A stretch of 64,000 bases of DNA from Nostoc sp. MG11. GTDB lineage: Bacteria > Cyanobacteriota > Cyanobacteriia > Cyanobacteriales > Nostocaceae. This document shows positions 18,359 through 27,104 of this stretch, in pieces. The position numbers and the translations under genes were made by a program. The DNA lies in assembly GCF_014904695.1 (NCBI RefSeq), contig NZ_JACXXN010000031.1:1-64000 (forward strand), given 5' to 3'. Position 1 is the first letter of the stretch. Each line of letters begins with the position of its first letter. A model generated the notes under the pieces. The model made no database searches. It was not told where the DNA came from and saw nothing but the letters and a program-made list of their open reading frames with translations.

Positions 18359-18692
18359 TACAAGCGTTATAAAAGTAGATTCTAGCCATTCTCCTAAAGG
18401 TAAACTTGGTCAAAAGTATCTTGCTTCAGGTAAATCTATTGCCATGCGTCTTTGGGAAGACGAGCAACCAAGTGAAGCCAAAGAACCAACCGCGCGGGAA
18501 TATGAAACTGTCGGTTATGTAATTAATGGTCGTGCAGAGTTGCATATTGAAGGGCAAACGATTTTACTAGAACCTGGGAGTTCCTGGGTAGTACCAAAAG
18601 GATCGACCCACACTTACAAAATTTTGGAACCATTCACCGCAGTTGAGGCAACTAGTCCACCGGCTCAAGTCCACGGGCGAGATGAAAGCTGA
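18351..18692 (+). CDS. Small cupin-domain protein
   Basis: This 113-residue protein is a single cupin barrel: motif 1 lies around TVGYVINGRAELHIEGQTI (residues about 51-69) and motif 2 around LEPGSSWVVPKGSTHTYKIL (about 71-90). The first motif lacks the usual metal-binding histidine pair, and only one His remains in the second, so metal binding is doubtful. Its ATG overlaps the stop of the broken oxidoreductase gene upstream by eight bases in another frame, so it was the second gene of that operon. It could bind a small ligand or act on a sugar; function is unknown. Confidence 0.85.
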   Translation: MSDTSVIKVDSSHSPKGKLGQKYLASGKSIAMRLWEDEQPSEAKEPTAREYETVGYVINGRAELHIEGQTILLEPGSSWVVPKGSTHTYKILEPFTAVEATSPPAQVHGRDES

Positions 18693-19160
18693 TTTGTAGC
18701 TATGTGAAATCTTCAGCCGCCAAGGATGTATATCCGTTTTTAGTGGCGTACATATGTGCGCTACTAATACGTATTGGATTCAAAAGGTGTAGCGGCTACT
18801 CTTTAAAAACGCTAAGGGCGAACCTATAGGATACGATAACCGCTATAAGTTTGGCAGAGAATCGCCCAAAACGTGAAGCAATCGCAAGAGTTACTTTTAA
18901 CTTGTTACTAGACTAGAGCCTGGTTATATTCTTAAAAGAAAATAAAGCCTTCTGAAATTCATTCCTAGACAGAACTAGAAACAAATAAAGCTCAGTCAAA
19001 ATACTTATTTAAAAGTATTTTTTTTATCTGACTAGAGGCTGATGAAGATAAAACATTTGATTAGTTTCCTAGATAAGTAGAGGCTACACAAATATCAGAT
19101 AAAAGTTTGGCAACAGTTTGATGTTGTGTCAGCACTATCTGCCATTAACGAGGAATTCAA
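18693..19160. other. Intergenic region upstream of the manganese catalase gene
   Basis: These 468 bases hold no supported gene. Around 18720-18790 are short inverted segments (TAGTGGCGTACATATGTGCG and CGCTACTAATACG). The last 200 bases are AT-rich, include TTTAAAAGTATTTTTTTTAT, and should carry the catalase promoter. A ribosome-binding GAGGA precedes the ATG at 19161. Confidence 0.4.
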
Positions 19161-20078
19161 ATGTTTTATCACAATAAAAGACTACAGTATTTTACGCCCC
19201 CGGAAAAGCCAGATCCAGTTTACGCAAAGAAAATGCAAGAACTCATCGGCGGCAGCTTTGGTGAAATGACGGTGATGATGCAATACCTGTTTCAGGGCTG
19301 GAACTGTCGAGGCCCTGCCAAATACCGGGATATGTTGCTCGATATTGGTACTGAAGAAATCGGTCACGTCGAAATGCTGGCCACGATGATCGCCCATCTG
19401 CTGGATAAAGCACCGATCAAATATCAAGAAGACGGTGCAAAAGATGCGGTTGTGGGTGCAGTGATGGGTGGTAGTAACCCACGGGATGTAATTATGGCAG
19501 CAGCTATGAACCCGCAACACGCCATTGTTTCCGGTTTGGGTGCTATGCCAGCCGATAGCGTTGGGTTCCCGTGGAACGGTCGTTTCATCGTCGCTAGTGG
19601 TAATCTATTGGCAGACTTTCGTTCTAATCTTCATGCCGAATCTCAAGGTCTGATGCAGGCTGTACGGTTGTATGAAATGACAGACGATCCAGGAGTGAAA
19701 GATCACCTCAGTTTCATGATCGCCCGCGACACTATGCATCAAAACCAGTGGCTAGCGGCAATTGAAGATCTCAAAAGTGAAGGATTTGAGGACACAGTTG
19801 TTCCCCGTGTCGCCTATGAATATGGGAAGAACGAGTTTGCCTATCAGTTCTGGAATAATTCCGAGGGTGAGGAAAGTGCCGAAGGGCGCTGGGCGAAAGG
19901 GCCTTCAATGGATGGTAAAGGTGAATTCCAATATGTTGCAAATCCCCAACCAGTGGGGCCAGAACCGAACCCACCCCAGCCCGATCCCCGACTGCATGGT
20001 ACACCGAAAGACCCACAGGCACAAAGCAACGGTTCTACCGCACCAACTGTGATTGAGCGCAAGACTATCAGCAGTTAA
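19161..20078 (+). CDS. Manganese catalase
   Basis: This 305-residue protein is a non-haem manganese catalase, which converts hydrogen peroxide to water and oxygen at a di-manganese centre. The ligand pattern matches the known family: Glu35 (GSFGEMTVMMQ), Glu66 and His69 (GTEEIGHVE), Glu160 (NLHAESQGL) and His193 (RDTMHQNQW). These are the expected five residues with a constant offset for the last two. The C-terminal 50 residues are Pro-rich (PQPVGPEPNPPQPDPRLHG) and probably wrap the neighbouring subunit or are disordered. The start is ATG with GAGGA upstream. It closes the stress block and is likely cytoplasmic. Confidence 0.95.
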   Translation: MFYHNKRLQYFTPPEKPDPVYAKKMQELIGGSFGEMTVMMQYLFQGWNCRGPAKYRDMLLDIGTEEIGHVEMLATMIAHLLDKAPIKYQEDGAKDAVVGAVMGGSNPRDVIMAAAMNPQHAIVSGLGAMPADSVGFPWNGRFIVASGNLLADFRSNLHAESQGLMQAVRLYEMTDDPGVKDHLSFMIARDTMHQNQWLAAIEDLKSEGFEDTVVPRVAYEYGKNEFAYQFWNNSEGEESAEGRWAKGPSMDGKGEFQYVANPQPVGPEPNPPQPDPRLHGTPKDPQAQSNGSTAPTVIERKTISS

Positions 20079-20197
20079 TCATTTAAGGAACAACAAGATC
20101 CCCGACTTCTTGGAGGATACAGCTGGCAAATAGGGGGTCTAACCACTTAAAAACAAAAGCAGATTTACGAACACAGTTCTTTTGTGGTCACTATAAG

Positions 20198-20228
20198 CGT
20201 TAAGTGCGGTATTCTGCTGCACTTAACG
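20198..20228 (+). terminator. Hairpin downstream of the catalase gene
   Basis: CGTTAAGTGC at 20198-20207 and GCACTTAACG at 20219-20228 form a perfect 10-bp stem around an 11-base loop, about 120 bases past the catalase stop. Only a weak A/T-rich tract follows. It may terminate or stabilise the catalase transcript. Confidence 0.5.
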
Positions 20229-20479
20229 ACGAAATAATTTAAATGGAGATAAATCTTTATCTGCCAGCTTGGAATGAACGATTGATGTCACTTCTGTATC
20301 TGGAGTTGAGTCTGTACGTTACTTTCCATAATGCTTGAGCATATTTTTTTATTGAAATCTCTCCAACATTACGTCTAATAATTTATTTTAGTTATCATAC
20401 TCGCTTAATCGACTGCGGAATTCACCTATTTTCGCAAGAAGAAGGAGGGTTTACCACGCCCTGGAAACTTTTCAGGTCT

Positions 20480-20770
20480 TTAGTCGCAGACGTTGGCACA
20501 GCGATCGCCTGCGTCATCTTCCCACGTTAAAATCTGGTCAGCAGTCAAGTTTAAATCTGGGAATATTGGTGATATTAAGCGATCACCTTGTCTAAACTGA
20601 CTAACTTGATATTCACCTTCAACCAACTGGTAAACAAAGATAGTTGGCTGTTTGGGGTTGCCTTTAGCCCTACGACACCCACACCTAGTACACTGGGGAA
20701 TTGCTCGCTCTGAATTGGGAGATATACAGAGGCATCGCGAATTTTCGAAAAACAGCTAACCTTAATCTAG
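20480..20770 (-). pseudogene. Uma2-family nuclease fold, C-terminal remnant
   Basis: On the minus strand, 20650-20480 encodes KQPTIFVYQLVEGEYQVSQ, then FRQGDRLISPIFPDLNLTAD and QILTWEDDAGD before a stop. This is the typical C-terminal end of cyanobacterial Uma2 (DUF820) proteins. Further upstream the frame shifts (near 20680) and the catalytic N-terminal half is missing. The 800-base spacer between catalase and the trypsin gene is otherwise empty, apart from a hairpin and a CCCCGACTTCTTGG repeat fragment near 20101. Confidence 0.7.
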
Positions 20771-20891
20771 AACAAACAAAAACAGATGATTACCAACAAG
20801 CTTTAACAGTAAGTTGGGTATGGTGCAAAAGTAAAGTAAAGTAAACCTATTTACTCGCAAAGTTAAATTAATGCCTATTGGGAATTAAATT

Positions 20892-22523
20892 ATGAAATTT
20901 GATTACGCACTGGCATCAGCACTGATGGGAGTATCAATCGCTTTTGTACAACCCCAAATAGCGATCGCCCTATCCTCAACTGAGGTAAGTCAGGTTGCCA
21001 AAGCAATTACTGTACTAATTGACAATCCAAGCGGTTCTGGGACTGGGGTAATTATTCAGCGAGAGGGCGACACTTACACTGTTTTGACAGCTAAGCATGT
21101 CGTAGAAACTGAAGATAAATATGAAATTATCACCCCAGATAGTCAGCGCTATCCACTCGACTACAAAACTGTGAAAAAGCTGCCAGAAGTTGACTTAGCG
21201 ATTGTGCAGTTTACCAGCAACCAAAGTTACGCTGTTGCCAAAATCGGTAACTCAGATGAAGCCATAGAAGGCGCTACAGCCTATGTAGCAGGTTTCCCTA
21301 AAGCAACCGCAGTAATTTCCAACTCGATTTATAATTTTGTCGCGGGGCAAATTACCGCTAATGCCTCAAAACCCCTGCGTGATGGCTACGCTTTAGTCTA
21401 CAGCAATGATACGTTACCGGGGATGAGTGGCGGCCCGGTGTTGAATGAAAAAGGCGAAGTGATCGGAATTCATGGTATGGGGGATACTATGGAAAACTTT
21501 CAAATTTCCGACCAAAATCCCAATATCATTATCAAAACAGGTTTTAATTTGGGCGTTCCCATTAATACTTTTTTGAGACTGTCAGCTAGCGCTAAAACAG
21601 ATGTGGGCGTCACTCCTCCTAGCACACCAACAGCCACAGCACCGAAAGCTGATGACTTTTTTATTCAGGCTGAGGACAAGTATGACAAAGGGGACTATCA
21701 AGGAGCGATCGCTGATTACACTAGAGCGATAAATATTAATCCCAACTTAGCTCAAGCCTACTACAGGCTAGGGTTGACCCGCAGCAAGTCTGGAGACAAC
21801 CAAAAGGCTGTTGAGAATTTACAGAAAGCTACAGAATTATTTGCTGCACAAGGAAACAAAGCAGATGCCATACGTATTCAGGGCGTTGCTCGTTCCTTGT
21901 TAAAAGACTATAAAGGAGCGATCGCAGCTTTAACGGAAGCAATTCGCCTCAATGTCAAAGATACTTTAGCCTACAACAATCGGGGAAATGCCCGCTCTAA
22001 CTTGGGGGACTTGCAAGGAGCGATCGCTGATTACAGCCAAGCCCTCAACATTGATCCTAACTATATCCAAGCCTACATTAACCGGGGAAATACCCGCTCT
22101 ACTTCAGGAGACAAACAGGGAGCAATTGCCGATTATAACCAAGCCCTGAAGATTAATCCCAACTATGCCTTAGCCTACAACAATCGGGGAATTGCCCGCA
22201 CTGCTTTGGGAGATTTGGAAGGGGCAATTTCTGATTACAATCAAGCCCTGAAGATTAATCCCAATTATGCTAATGTCTACTACAGCCGGGGAATTGCCCG
22301 TTCTAAGTTGGAAGATTTGGAAGGGGCAATTTCTGATTACAATCAAGCCCTAAAGATTAATCCCAACTATGCTCAAGCCTACTACAGCAAGGGAATTGTC
22401 CGCGCTGCCTTGGGAGATAAGCAATGGGCGATCGCAGATTTACAAAAAGCAGCTAACCTCTTTCAAGAACAAGGAAAAACAGAAGATTACCAAAAAGTAC
22501 TGGAGTTAATTAAAAAGCTTTAA
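20892..22523 (+). CDS. Exported trypsin-like protease with TPR repeats
   Basis: This 543-residue protein begins with a signal peptide (about 1-27). Residues 33-235 form a chymotrypsin-fold protease with the full triad: His69 (LTAKHVVET), Asp101 (PEVDLAIVQF) and Ser179 (LPGMSGGPVL). A short Pro/Thr-rich linker (SAKTDVGVTPPSTPTATAP) leads to tetratricopeptide repeats from residue about 255 to the end; later units are near-identical (GAIADYNQALKINPNYA), a sign of recent duplication. The architecture is common in filamentous cyanobacteria. The protein likely acts in the periplasm, with TPRs recruiting partners. Substrate unknown. Confidence 0.92.
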   Translation: MKFDYALASALMGVSIAFVQPQIAIALSSTEVSQVAKAITVLIDNPSGSGTGVIIQREGDTYTVLTAKHVVETEDKYEIITPDSQRYPLDYKTVKKLPEVDLAIVQFTSNQSYAVAKIGNSDEAIEGATAYVAGFPKATAVISNSIYNFVAGQITANASKPLRDGYALVYSNDTLPGMSGGPVLNEKGEVIGIHGMGDTMENFQISDQNPNIIIKTGFNLGVPINTFLRLSASAKTDVGVTPPSTPTATAPKADDFFIQAEDKYDKGDYQGAIADYTRAININPNLAQAYYRLGLTRSKSGDNQKAVENLQKATELFAAQGNKADAIRIQGVARSLLKDYKGAIAALTEAIRLNVKDTLAYNNRGNARSNLGDLQGAIADYSQALNIDPNYIQAYINRGNTRSTSGDKQGAIADYNQALKINPNYALAYNNRGIARTALGDLEGAISDYNQALKINPNYANVYYSRGIARSKLEDLEGAISDYNQALKINPNYAQAYYSKGIVRAALGDKQWAIADLQKAANLFQEQGKTEDYQKVLELIKKL

Positions 22524-22607
22524 CACTACCTCAACCTCGTATTTCTCGATTTTCCTTTGCTGAGGTGAGATTTAAGGAAAAAGCTTTAATATTATGCCAT
22601 AAGTTTA

Positions 22608-22712
22608 GTCTTTAATACTCGTGGATGAGTCTTTAATACTCGTGGACGAGTCTTTGATATTCGTGGATGAGTCTTTAATACTCGTGAATGAATCTTTAAT
22701 ACTCGTGAGTGA
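22608..22712. repeat. Five tandem 21-bp repeats
   Basis: Five consecutive 21-base units of the type GTCTTTAATACTCGTGGATGA run without spacers from 22608 to 22712, with a few substitutions. Each unit contains ACTCGTGGACGAGT or a variant, itself a short palindrome, so the array can form a series of small hairpins. In one frame it reads as the heptapeptide DESLILV repeated, but no good start or downstream conservation supports a gene. Confidence 0.9.
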
Positions 22713-22795
22713 GTCACTGCTCCCCCACTCCCCTGCTCATTCAATTTTGAATTTGCAATTTTACGCTCCGCTCAGAACTTTCCAAAACGGATTTT

Positions 22796-22897
22796 ATACC
22801 GATTCAATTAATGATTGCAACAAATCCTTTGGTAGAGACGTTGCAATGCAACGTCTCTACATGGTCTATCTGTCATATTGTTTTTTGAAATTGGTAT
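22796..22897 (+). repeat. 102-bp palindrome-cored element, copy 1
   Basis: The element starts ATACCGATTCAATTAATG and ends AAATTGGTAT, giving short imperfect terminal inverted repeats (ATACC/GGTAT). At its centre (22832-22860) is a palindrome beginning GTAGAGACGTTGCAATGC. A second copy of the same length, in opposite orientation and with only a handful of differences, lies at 54695-54796. This marks a mobile or recently mobile non-autonomous element. Confidence 0.85.
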
Positions 22898-22923
22898 TAG
22901 ATTATTCAATTCAAAATCTAAAA

Positions 22924-23034
22924 TCTACAGCAGTTGGCATTTTCATAAATCACACGTAGAGACGTTACATGTAACGTTTCTACAGGGTTTCAGGTTTTAT
23001 TTATGTACTTCATTTACCTGAAATCTGCTGTAAA
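22924..23034. repeat. Palindrome-cored element with different ends
   Basis: Ends TCTACAGCAG (22924) and CTGCTGTAAA (to 23034) form a short terminal inverted repeat. The middle (22956-22983) is a variant of the same palindrome, beginning GTAGAGACGTTACATG. The shell differs from that of the neighbouring 102-bp element, so the core palindrome seems to be an independent module. Confidence 0.65.
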
Positions 23035-23062
23035 ATCTAAAATTACCCTAATTTTTGCATAA

Positions 23063-24490
23063 TTAATTAATTTCAAATGATTTAATCATTGTTTCTGCTG
23101 TTTGCACAAACTTATCATAATCATCTATTGCTGCTGTATAGGTGATGACGTATGCTTGATCGCCTTGTAAAGTCCAAACTTGCAGATTTTTTAAAATATT
23201 CTCTCCACTTTTTCCAGTAAAAACTAATTTATTAGCTCTTTTATTTGCCATAGTTGTTTCACTCGTATCCAAAATATTAGCTCCTGACAAACTATTCTTA
23301 ATTTCCTGTATAAATAACTCTCTAGATTCATCTAATGTGGTAGAAAGTGGTTCTGTACTAATAGTTAGCTTTTCTTGGAACTTATCAGCGTCACTTTGTT
23401 TAGGTGATAAGAATGTAACTAATTCTCCAGTCACAGGGTTTGCTACATCTTGTCTTGCCCAATTCTCAGGATAGTTTATCTTGATTCCATAACTAGAATT
23501 TTCATAAGTCAAAAACTTTGATGCTGGGGCGATTAATTGGGATAAAAATACAATAGCTGTAGCAACTGCTGCGATTATTCCTAGTGCGAACAAAAGTTTT
23601 CTCGGTGCTGCGAATGATAAAGATTTTTGCTCGATTGTAGTAACTGGTATTTGTTCGAGCGTATTTAAAACTTGCAATACCGACTCTGCTGTAGAATAAC
23701 GTTGACGGAAGTCATAACGCACCATCTTATCAATAATTCCTGCAAGCTCCGGGCTAACTTGTGCTTGGTTTCGCCAATCAATTTCTCCTGTATCGGGGTT
23801 TCTGGGTAATCTTTGCCCACCATCAACAGCAGGATTAATTCCAGTCAAGGCTTGGATAGCAATAATTCCCACTGCATAGATATCGCTACTCAAGTTTGGG
23901 ACTTGATTGGCTTGTTCACTTGGCATATAACCGTGAGTGCCAATCACAACGGTAACACTTGCTTTGCCTTGAGAATTAGCTATCTGGGTGCTGATTTGTT
24001 TGACTGCTCCAAAATCAATTAACACTATTTTGTTATCTGATTTTCTTCGCCGAATATTGGCAGGTTTGAGATCTCGGTGAATTACATTGTGTCGATGAAC
24101 AACTGCGAGAACTTCCAAAATGTCTTTTAAAAGTTGAATTACCTCCGCTTCAGTTAGGAGGTTGCCTATAGGAGGTATTTCTTGACTGAGGTCGTGACCT
24201 ACAATAAATTCTTGAACTAAATAAAATTCTTGATTGTCTTCAAAGTGAGCTAACAGTTGGGGAATTTGATCACACTTTCCCAATGTTTCTAGGGTGGCTG
24301 CTTCTAGGTCAAATAAACGTTTGGCTTGCTCTAAAGTGTATGGATCGGTAGAGAGTGGTTTAAAATGCTTAACAACACAATGCGGATTTCCAGGTCGTTG
24401 CATGTCTTGAGCTAAGAAAGTCTTGCCAAATCCCCCTTGTCCTAGTTGAGTGAGAATTTGGTAACGTCCACCCACGGTTTGACCCTGCAT
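23063..24490 (-). CDS. Membrane serine/threonine protein kinase with PsbP-like C-terminal domain
   Basis: This 475-residue protein has a Hanks-type kinase domain at about 8-285: glycine loop LGQGGFGKTF (16-25), Lys41 in VVKHF, catalytic loop VIHRDLKPAN with Asp140, and DFG-type IDFGAVK with Asp159, followed by TVVIGTHGYMPSEQ. One transmembrane helix (about 303-325) leads to an outer domain of about 150 residues (YGIKINYPENWARQD and later AYVITYTAAIDDYDKF) like the PsbP C-terminal fold. Such kinases are common in Nostoc; the outer domain may sense a periplasmic signal. Catalytic residues are complete, so it is probably active. It is monocistronic. Confidence 0.92.
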   Translation of the reverse strand: MQGQTVGGRYQILTQLGQGGFGKTFLAQDMQRPGNPHCVVKHFKPLSTDPYTLEQAKRLFDLEAATLETLGKCDQIPQLLAHFEDNQEFYLVQEFIVGHDLSQEIPPIGNLLTEAEVIQLLKDILEVLAVVHRHNVIHRDLKPANIRRRKSDNKIVLIDFGAVKQISTQIANSQGKASVTVVIGTHGYMPSEQANQVPNLSSDIYAVGIIAIQALTGINPAVDGGQRLPRNPDTGEIDWRNQAQVSPELAGIIDKMVRYDFRQRYSTAESVLQVLNTLEQIPVTTIEQKSLSFAAPRKLLFALGIIAAVATAIVFLSQLIAPASKFLTYENSSYGIKINYPENWARQDVANPVTGELVTFLSPKQSDADKFQEKLTISTEPLSTTLDESRELFIQEIKNSLSGANILDTSETTMANKRANKLVFTGKSGENILKNLQVWTLQGDQAYVITYTAAIDDYDKFVQTAETMIKSFEIN

Positions 24491-24694
24491 TACATTTACC
24501 CTTTCCGCTAGAATTACTCACTCACTGATTCTTAATCTTGATTTTTGCACATAACTAAAGTACTAAGTAGAAGCAAAGATACTGGTATAAACGAGTTGTA
24601 AACTTGAATTACATAAAGGGGGTGATGATTAGCTTATGATATCAAATCGGGAAAGTATGTATGTTTTGTAAAACCAGATAACGTAGTCAAAACT

Positions 24695-24883
24695 GGGCAT
24701 TGCTGAATCAAGATTATGAATTGTCTTCTGTTCGCGCAGCGTTCCCGTAGGGTATGCAACGTTGGTGGAGCCTCTCGCAGAGAAGTGAAGCTTACCCCTC
24801 CGCTTAAGCAAGCTACGCGAACGTTTCGCGTAGCGACACTCAGCATGACAAAATAAAATTCATACGCCAATTCAGTAACGCCC
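24695..24883. repeat. Repeat element, GGGCRTTGCTGAAT-end family, copy with variant core
   Basis: The left end GGGCATTGCTGAATCAAG and the reverse complement of the right end, GGGCGTTACTGAATTGGCG, form a terminal inverted repeat that continues to ATGAATT on both sides. The 189-bp element shares its ends with the one at 35572-35734, but the interior is built of other GC-rich modules (CAAGCTACGCGAACGTTTCG and relatives). Confidence 0.75.
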
Positions 24884-24920
24884 AAAACCGCCTGTATTCA
24901 GCATTTATCTCTGTATATTA

Positions 24921-24944
24921 ATTACGAATTACGAATTACGAATT
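24921..24944 (+). repeat. Short tandem heptamer repeat ATTACGA
   Basis: Three exact ATTACGA units (24921-24941) plus ATT lie immediately in front of the ATG at 24948. Short tandemly repeated heptamers of this kind are typical of heterocystous cyanobacteria. No Shine-Dalgarno sequence is visible between the repeat and the start codon. Confidence 0.85.
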
Positions 24945-24947
24945 ATT

Positions 24948-26135
24948 ATGAGTCTGAGTCTGTGCATGATTGTCAAAAATGAAGCAGCAACACTGTCTAA
25001 ATGCCTAAGCAGTGTGAGAAAAGTAGTAGATGAAATGGTAGTTGTAGATACAGGCTCAATTGATCGCACTCCCTATATTGCCAAACAATTCGGTGCAAAA
25101 GTCCACCACTTTCAATGGTGCAATAACTTCAGTGCTGCTCGGAATGCAGCGCTTAAATACGTTACAGGTGACTGGGTTTTAGTATTGGATGCTGATGAGG
25201 TTATGACATCAGGAATTGTACCGCAGCTGAAAGAGGCGATCGCCAGAGATGAATATTTGCTAATCAACCTCGTCCGCCAAGAAGTTGGTGCAGAACAATC
25301 TCCCTATTCTCTAGTTTCCCGACTATTTCGCAATCACCCAGATATTTGCTTTGAACGCCCTTATCATGCCTTGGTGGATGACAGCGTATCCGCAATGTTA
25401 ATGAAAGACCCCAATTGGCAGGTAGGTTATTTACCAGGGGTGGCAATTTTACACACAGGATATCAAAAAAACGCGATCGCTCAAAACAACAAATACGCCA
25501 AAGCCGCAGCAGCGATGGAAGGGTTTCTGGCTACTCATCCTGATGACCCTTATGTTTGCAGTAAGTTGGGGGCGCTGTATGTGGAAACTGGGAAAATTAG
25601 CCAAGGTATGGAGTTGCTGAAACGAGGAGTTGCGGCTAGTGAAGAAAACTACGATATTTTATACGAACTCCACTATCATTTAGGCATTGCTCACAGTCGT
25701 TTGCGAAATTTCCCACAGGCTATTTCTCACTATCAAGCCGCGATTAAGTTGCCAATTTATCCGATGCTCAAATTAGGAGCATACAACAATCTGGGAAACT
25801 TACTCAAAGCCGCTGGAGATTTAAACGGTGCAAAAACTGCTTACGCCACAACTTTGAAGATTGACCCTACTTTTGTTGTTGGTCATTACAATATGGGGAT
25901 GATATTCAAAGCAATGGGATTGTTGACTGATGCGATCGCCTCTTACCAAGCAGCAATCAAGTTAAACCCTAATTATGCTGAAGCGTATCAAAATTTAGGT
26001 GTAGTGTTGCTCAAAGCTGGCAATCACCAAGATAGTTTAACAGTCTTTAAAAAAGCGATCGCCCTTCACGAAAGATACAACCCCGAAGAAGCGAAGAGGC
26101 TACGTCAGGGGTTGCAAGAGATGGGGTTGGTTTAG
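24948..26135 (+). CDS. Family 2 glycosyltransferase with TPR repeats
   Basis: This 395-residue protein starts with a GT2 (GT-A fold) domain: LSLCMIVKNEAATLSKCL at 2-19, VVDTGSIDRT near 33-42, and the metal-binding DXD-like VLDADEV near 78-84. The domain runs to about residue 200. Residues 205-385 are tetratricopeptide repeats (CSKLGALYVETGKISQGMEL, AYQNLGVVLLKAGNHQDSL). The architecture fits SunS-like or O-GlcNAc-type protein glycosyltransferases, in which the TPR part binds the acceptor; the actual acceptor is unknown. There is no membrane segment, so it should act in the cytoplasm. The ATG follows directly on a heptamer repeat. Confidence 0.9.
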   Translation: MSLSLCMIVKNEAATLSKCLSSVRKVVDEMVVVDTGSIDRTPYIAKQFGAKVHHFQWCNNFSAARNAALKYVTGDWVLVLDADEVMTSGIVPQLKEAIARDEYLLINLVRQEVGAEQSPYSLVSRLFRNHPDICFERPYHALVDDSVSAMLMKDPNWQVGYLPGVAILHTGYQKNAIAQNNKYAKAAAAMEGFLATHPDDPYVCSKLGALYVETGKISQGMELLKRGVAASEENYDILYELHYHLGIAHSRLRNFPQAISHYQAAIKLPIYPMLKLGAYNNLGNLLKAAGDLNGAKTAYATTLKIDPTFVVGHYNMGMIFKAMGLLTDAIASYQAAIKLNPNYAEAYQNLGVVLLKAGNHQDSLTVFKKAIALHERYNPEEAKRLRQGLQEMGLV

Positions 26136-26292
26136 GGGAGTGGAGGACAAGGGAGACAAGGATTGTACAAGAATGCTGAATCTATTCTCCACTAAAGTTA
26201 GAATAATGCACCCTTGTATAATCCTTATGCTGCAAGCCTTAAAAGCATAATTGTCATACCCTCAGTGCTGTAATCGTTGTAATTATAATCTC

Positions 26293-26589
26293 ATGATGCG
26301 AATCATTGCCCGCAGCACATTACGAAAGTTTTAGGAAGTATATCCCGATGCTGAACAGCCATTAAAGGCTTGGTTTGATGAAGCATCTCGTGCAGAATGG
26401 GATAGTCCGGCAAATATCAAAAGTACCTATCGCAATGCCAGTATTCTTGCTAATAACCGTGTTGTTTTCAATATCAAAGGTAACTATTATAGCTTAATTG
26501 TTCATGTTCGTTATGATATTGGAATTATTTTTATTCGTTTTCTTGGAACGCATAAAGAATACGATAACGTAGATGCAACAAGCATTTGA
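26293..26589 (+). pseudogene. HigB-type toxin with in-frame stop
   Basis: The frame from ATG 26293 encodes a RelE/HigB-fold mRNA interferase: start MMRIIARSTLRKF, then EVYPDAEQPLKAWFDEAS, WDSPANIKSTYRNASIL, NNRVVFNIKGNYYSLIV and the C-terminal FLGTHKEYDNVDA. Codon 14 is TAG (26332-26334), where relatives usually have an aromatic residue (TGG to TAG would explain it). The rest is open to 26589. The toxin is probably inactive, though initiation downstream cannot be excluded. It overlaps the antitoxin gene by 17 bases, as in intact higBA operons with toxin first. Confidence 0.85.
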
Positions 26590-26982
26590 GGCAGTAATAT
26601 CTATGCTTGAAACCCGTCCGATCCGCACTGAAGCTGATTATCGTGCTGCGCTTGATGAAATTGAAAGATTATTTGATGCGGAACTAAATACACCAGAGTT
26701 TGACCGCTTGGAAGTTTTAACTACGCTTGTGGAAGCATACGAGCAAAGGCATTACCAATCGAAGCACCAGATCCTATTGAAGCAGTCTTATATTATCTCG
26801 AATTCCGTGGGTTGTCTGTAGATGAATTAGAGCCTGTTATTGGCAGTAAAGCAGAAATTGCCGACATTTTGCATCACAAGCAGGCGCTAACCTTGGAGAT
26901 GATTCGGGGTTTGCATCAACAATTGGGGATTCCGGCACAGATTTTGATTCAACCATACCCTTTGATGCAAAATTCAGCTTGA
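26573..26982 (+). pseudogene. HigA-type antitoxin with frameshift
   Basis: The gene starts MQQAFEAVISMLETRPIRTE and matches HigA antitoxins that pair with the toxin just upstream. Near 26755 (CATTACCAATCGAAG) one base is missing. The zero frame ends at 26821, while the -1 side continues as ALPIEAPDPIEAVLYYLEF, the helix-turn-helix part SVDELEPVIGSKAEIADIL and HHKQALTLEMIRGLHQQLG to 26982. The DNA-binding domain is therefore cut off from the toxin-binding half. With the toxin also broken, the module is dead. Confidence 0.85.
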
Positions 26983-27104
26983 TGGTGTTGGAACTAAATA
27001 ATATCAGAACTCGGAACTTCAGTTTGGAAAATGAACTCCACCAGTTCTGAGTAGAAAAGGTAGAGTTCGAGAGTTGGTAAATTCTCCTCACAAGTGACAA
27101 CTAA

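Noticed and set aside
22608-22712. Tandem repeat array considered as a CRISPR array
   Set aside because: Units are 21 bp, directly adjacent and without spacers, and no cas genes are in the window.
22621-22959. 112-residue open frame over the tandem repeat
   Set aside because: It is a by-product of the repeat period being a multiple of three and runs on through a dispersed repeat; no ribosome-binding site or domain.
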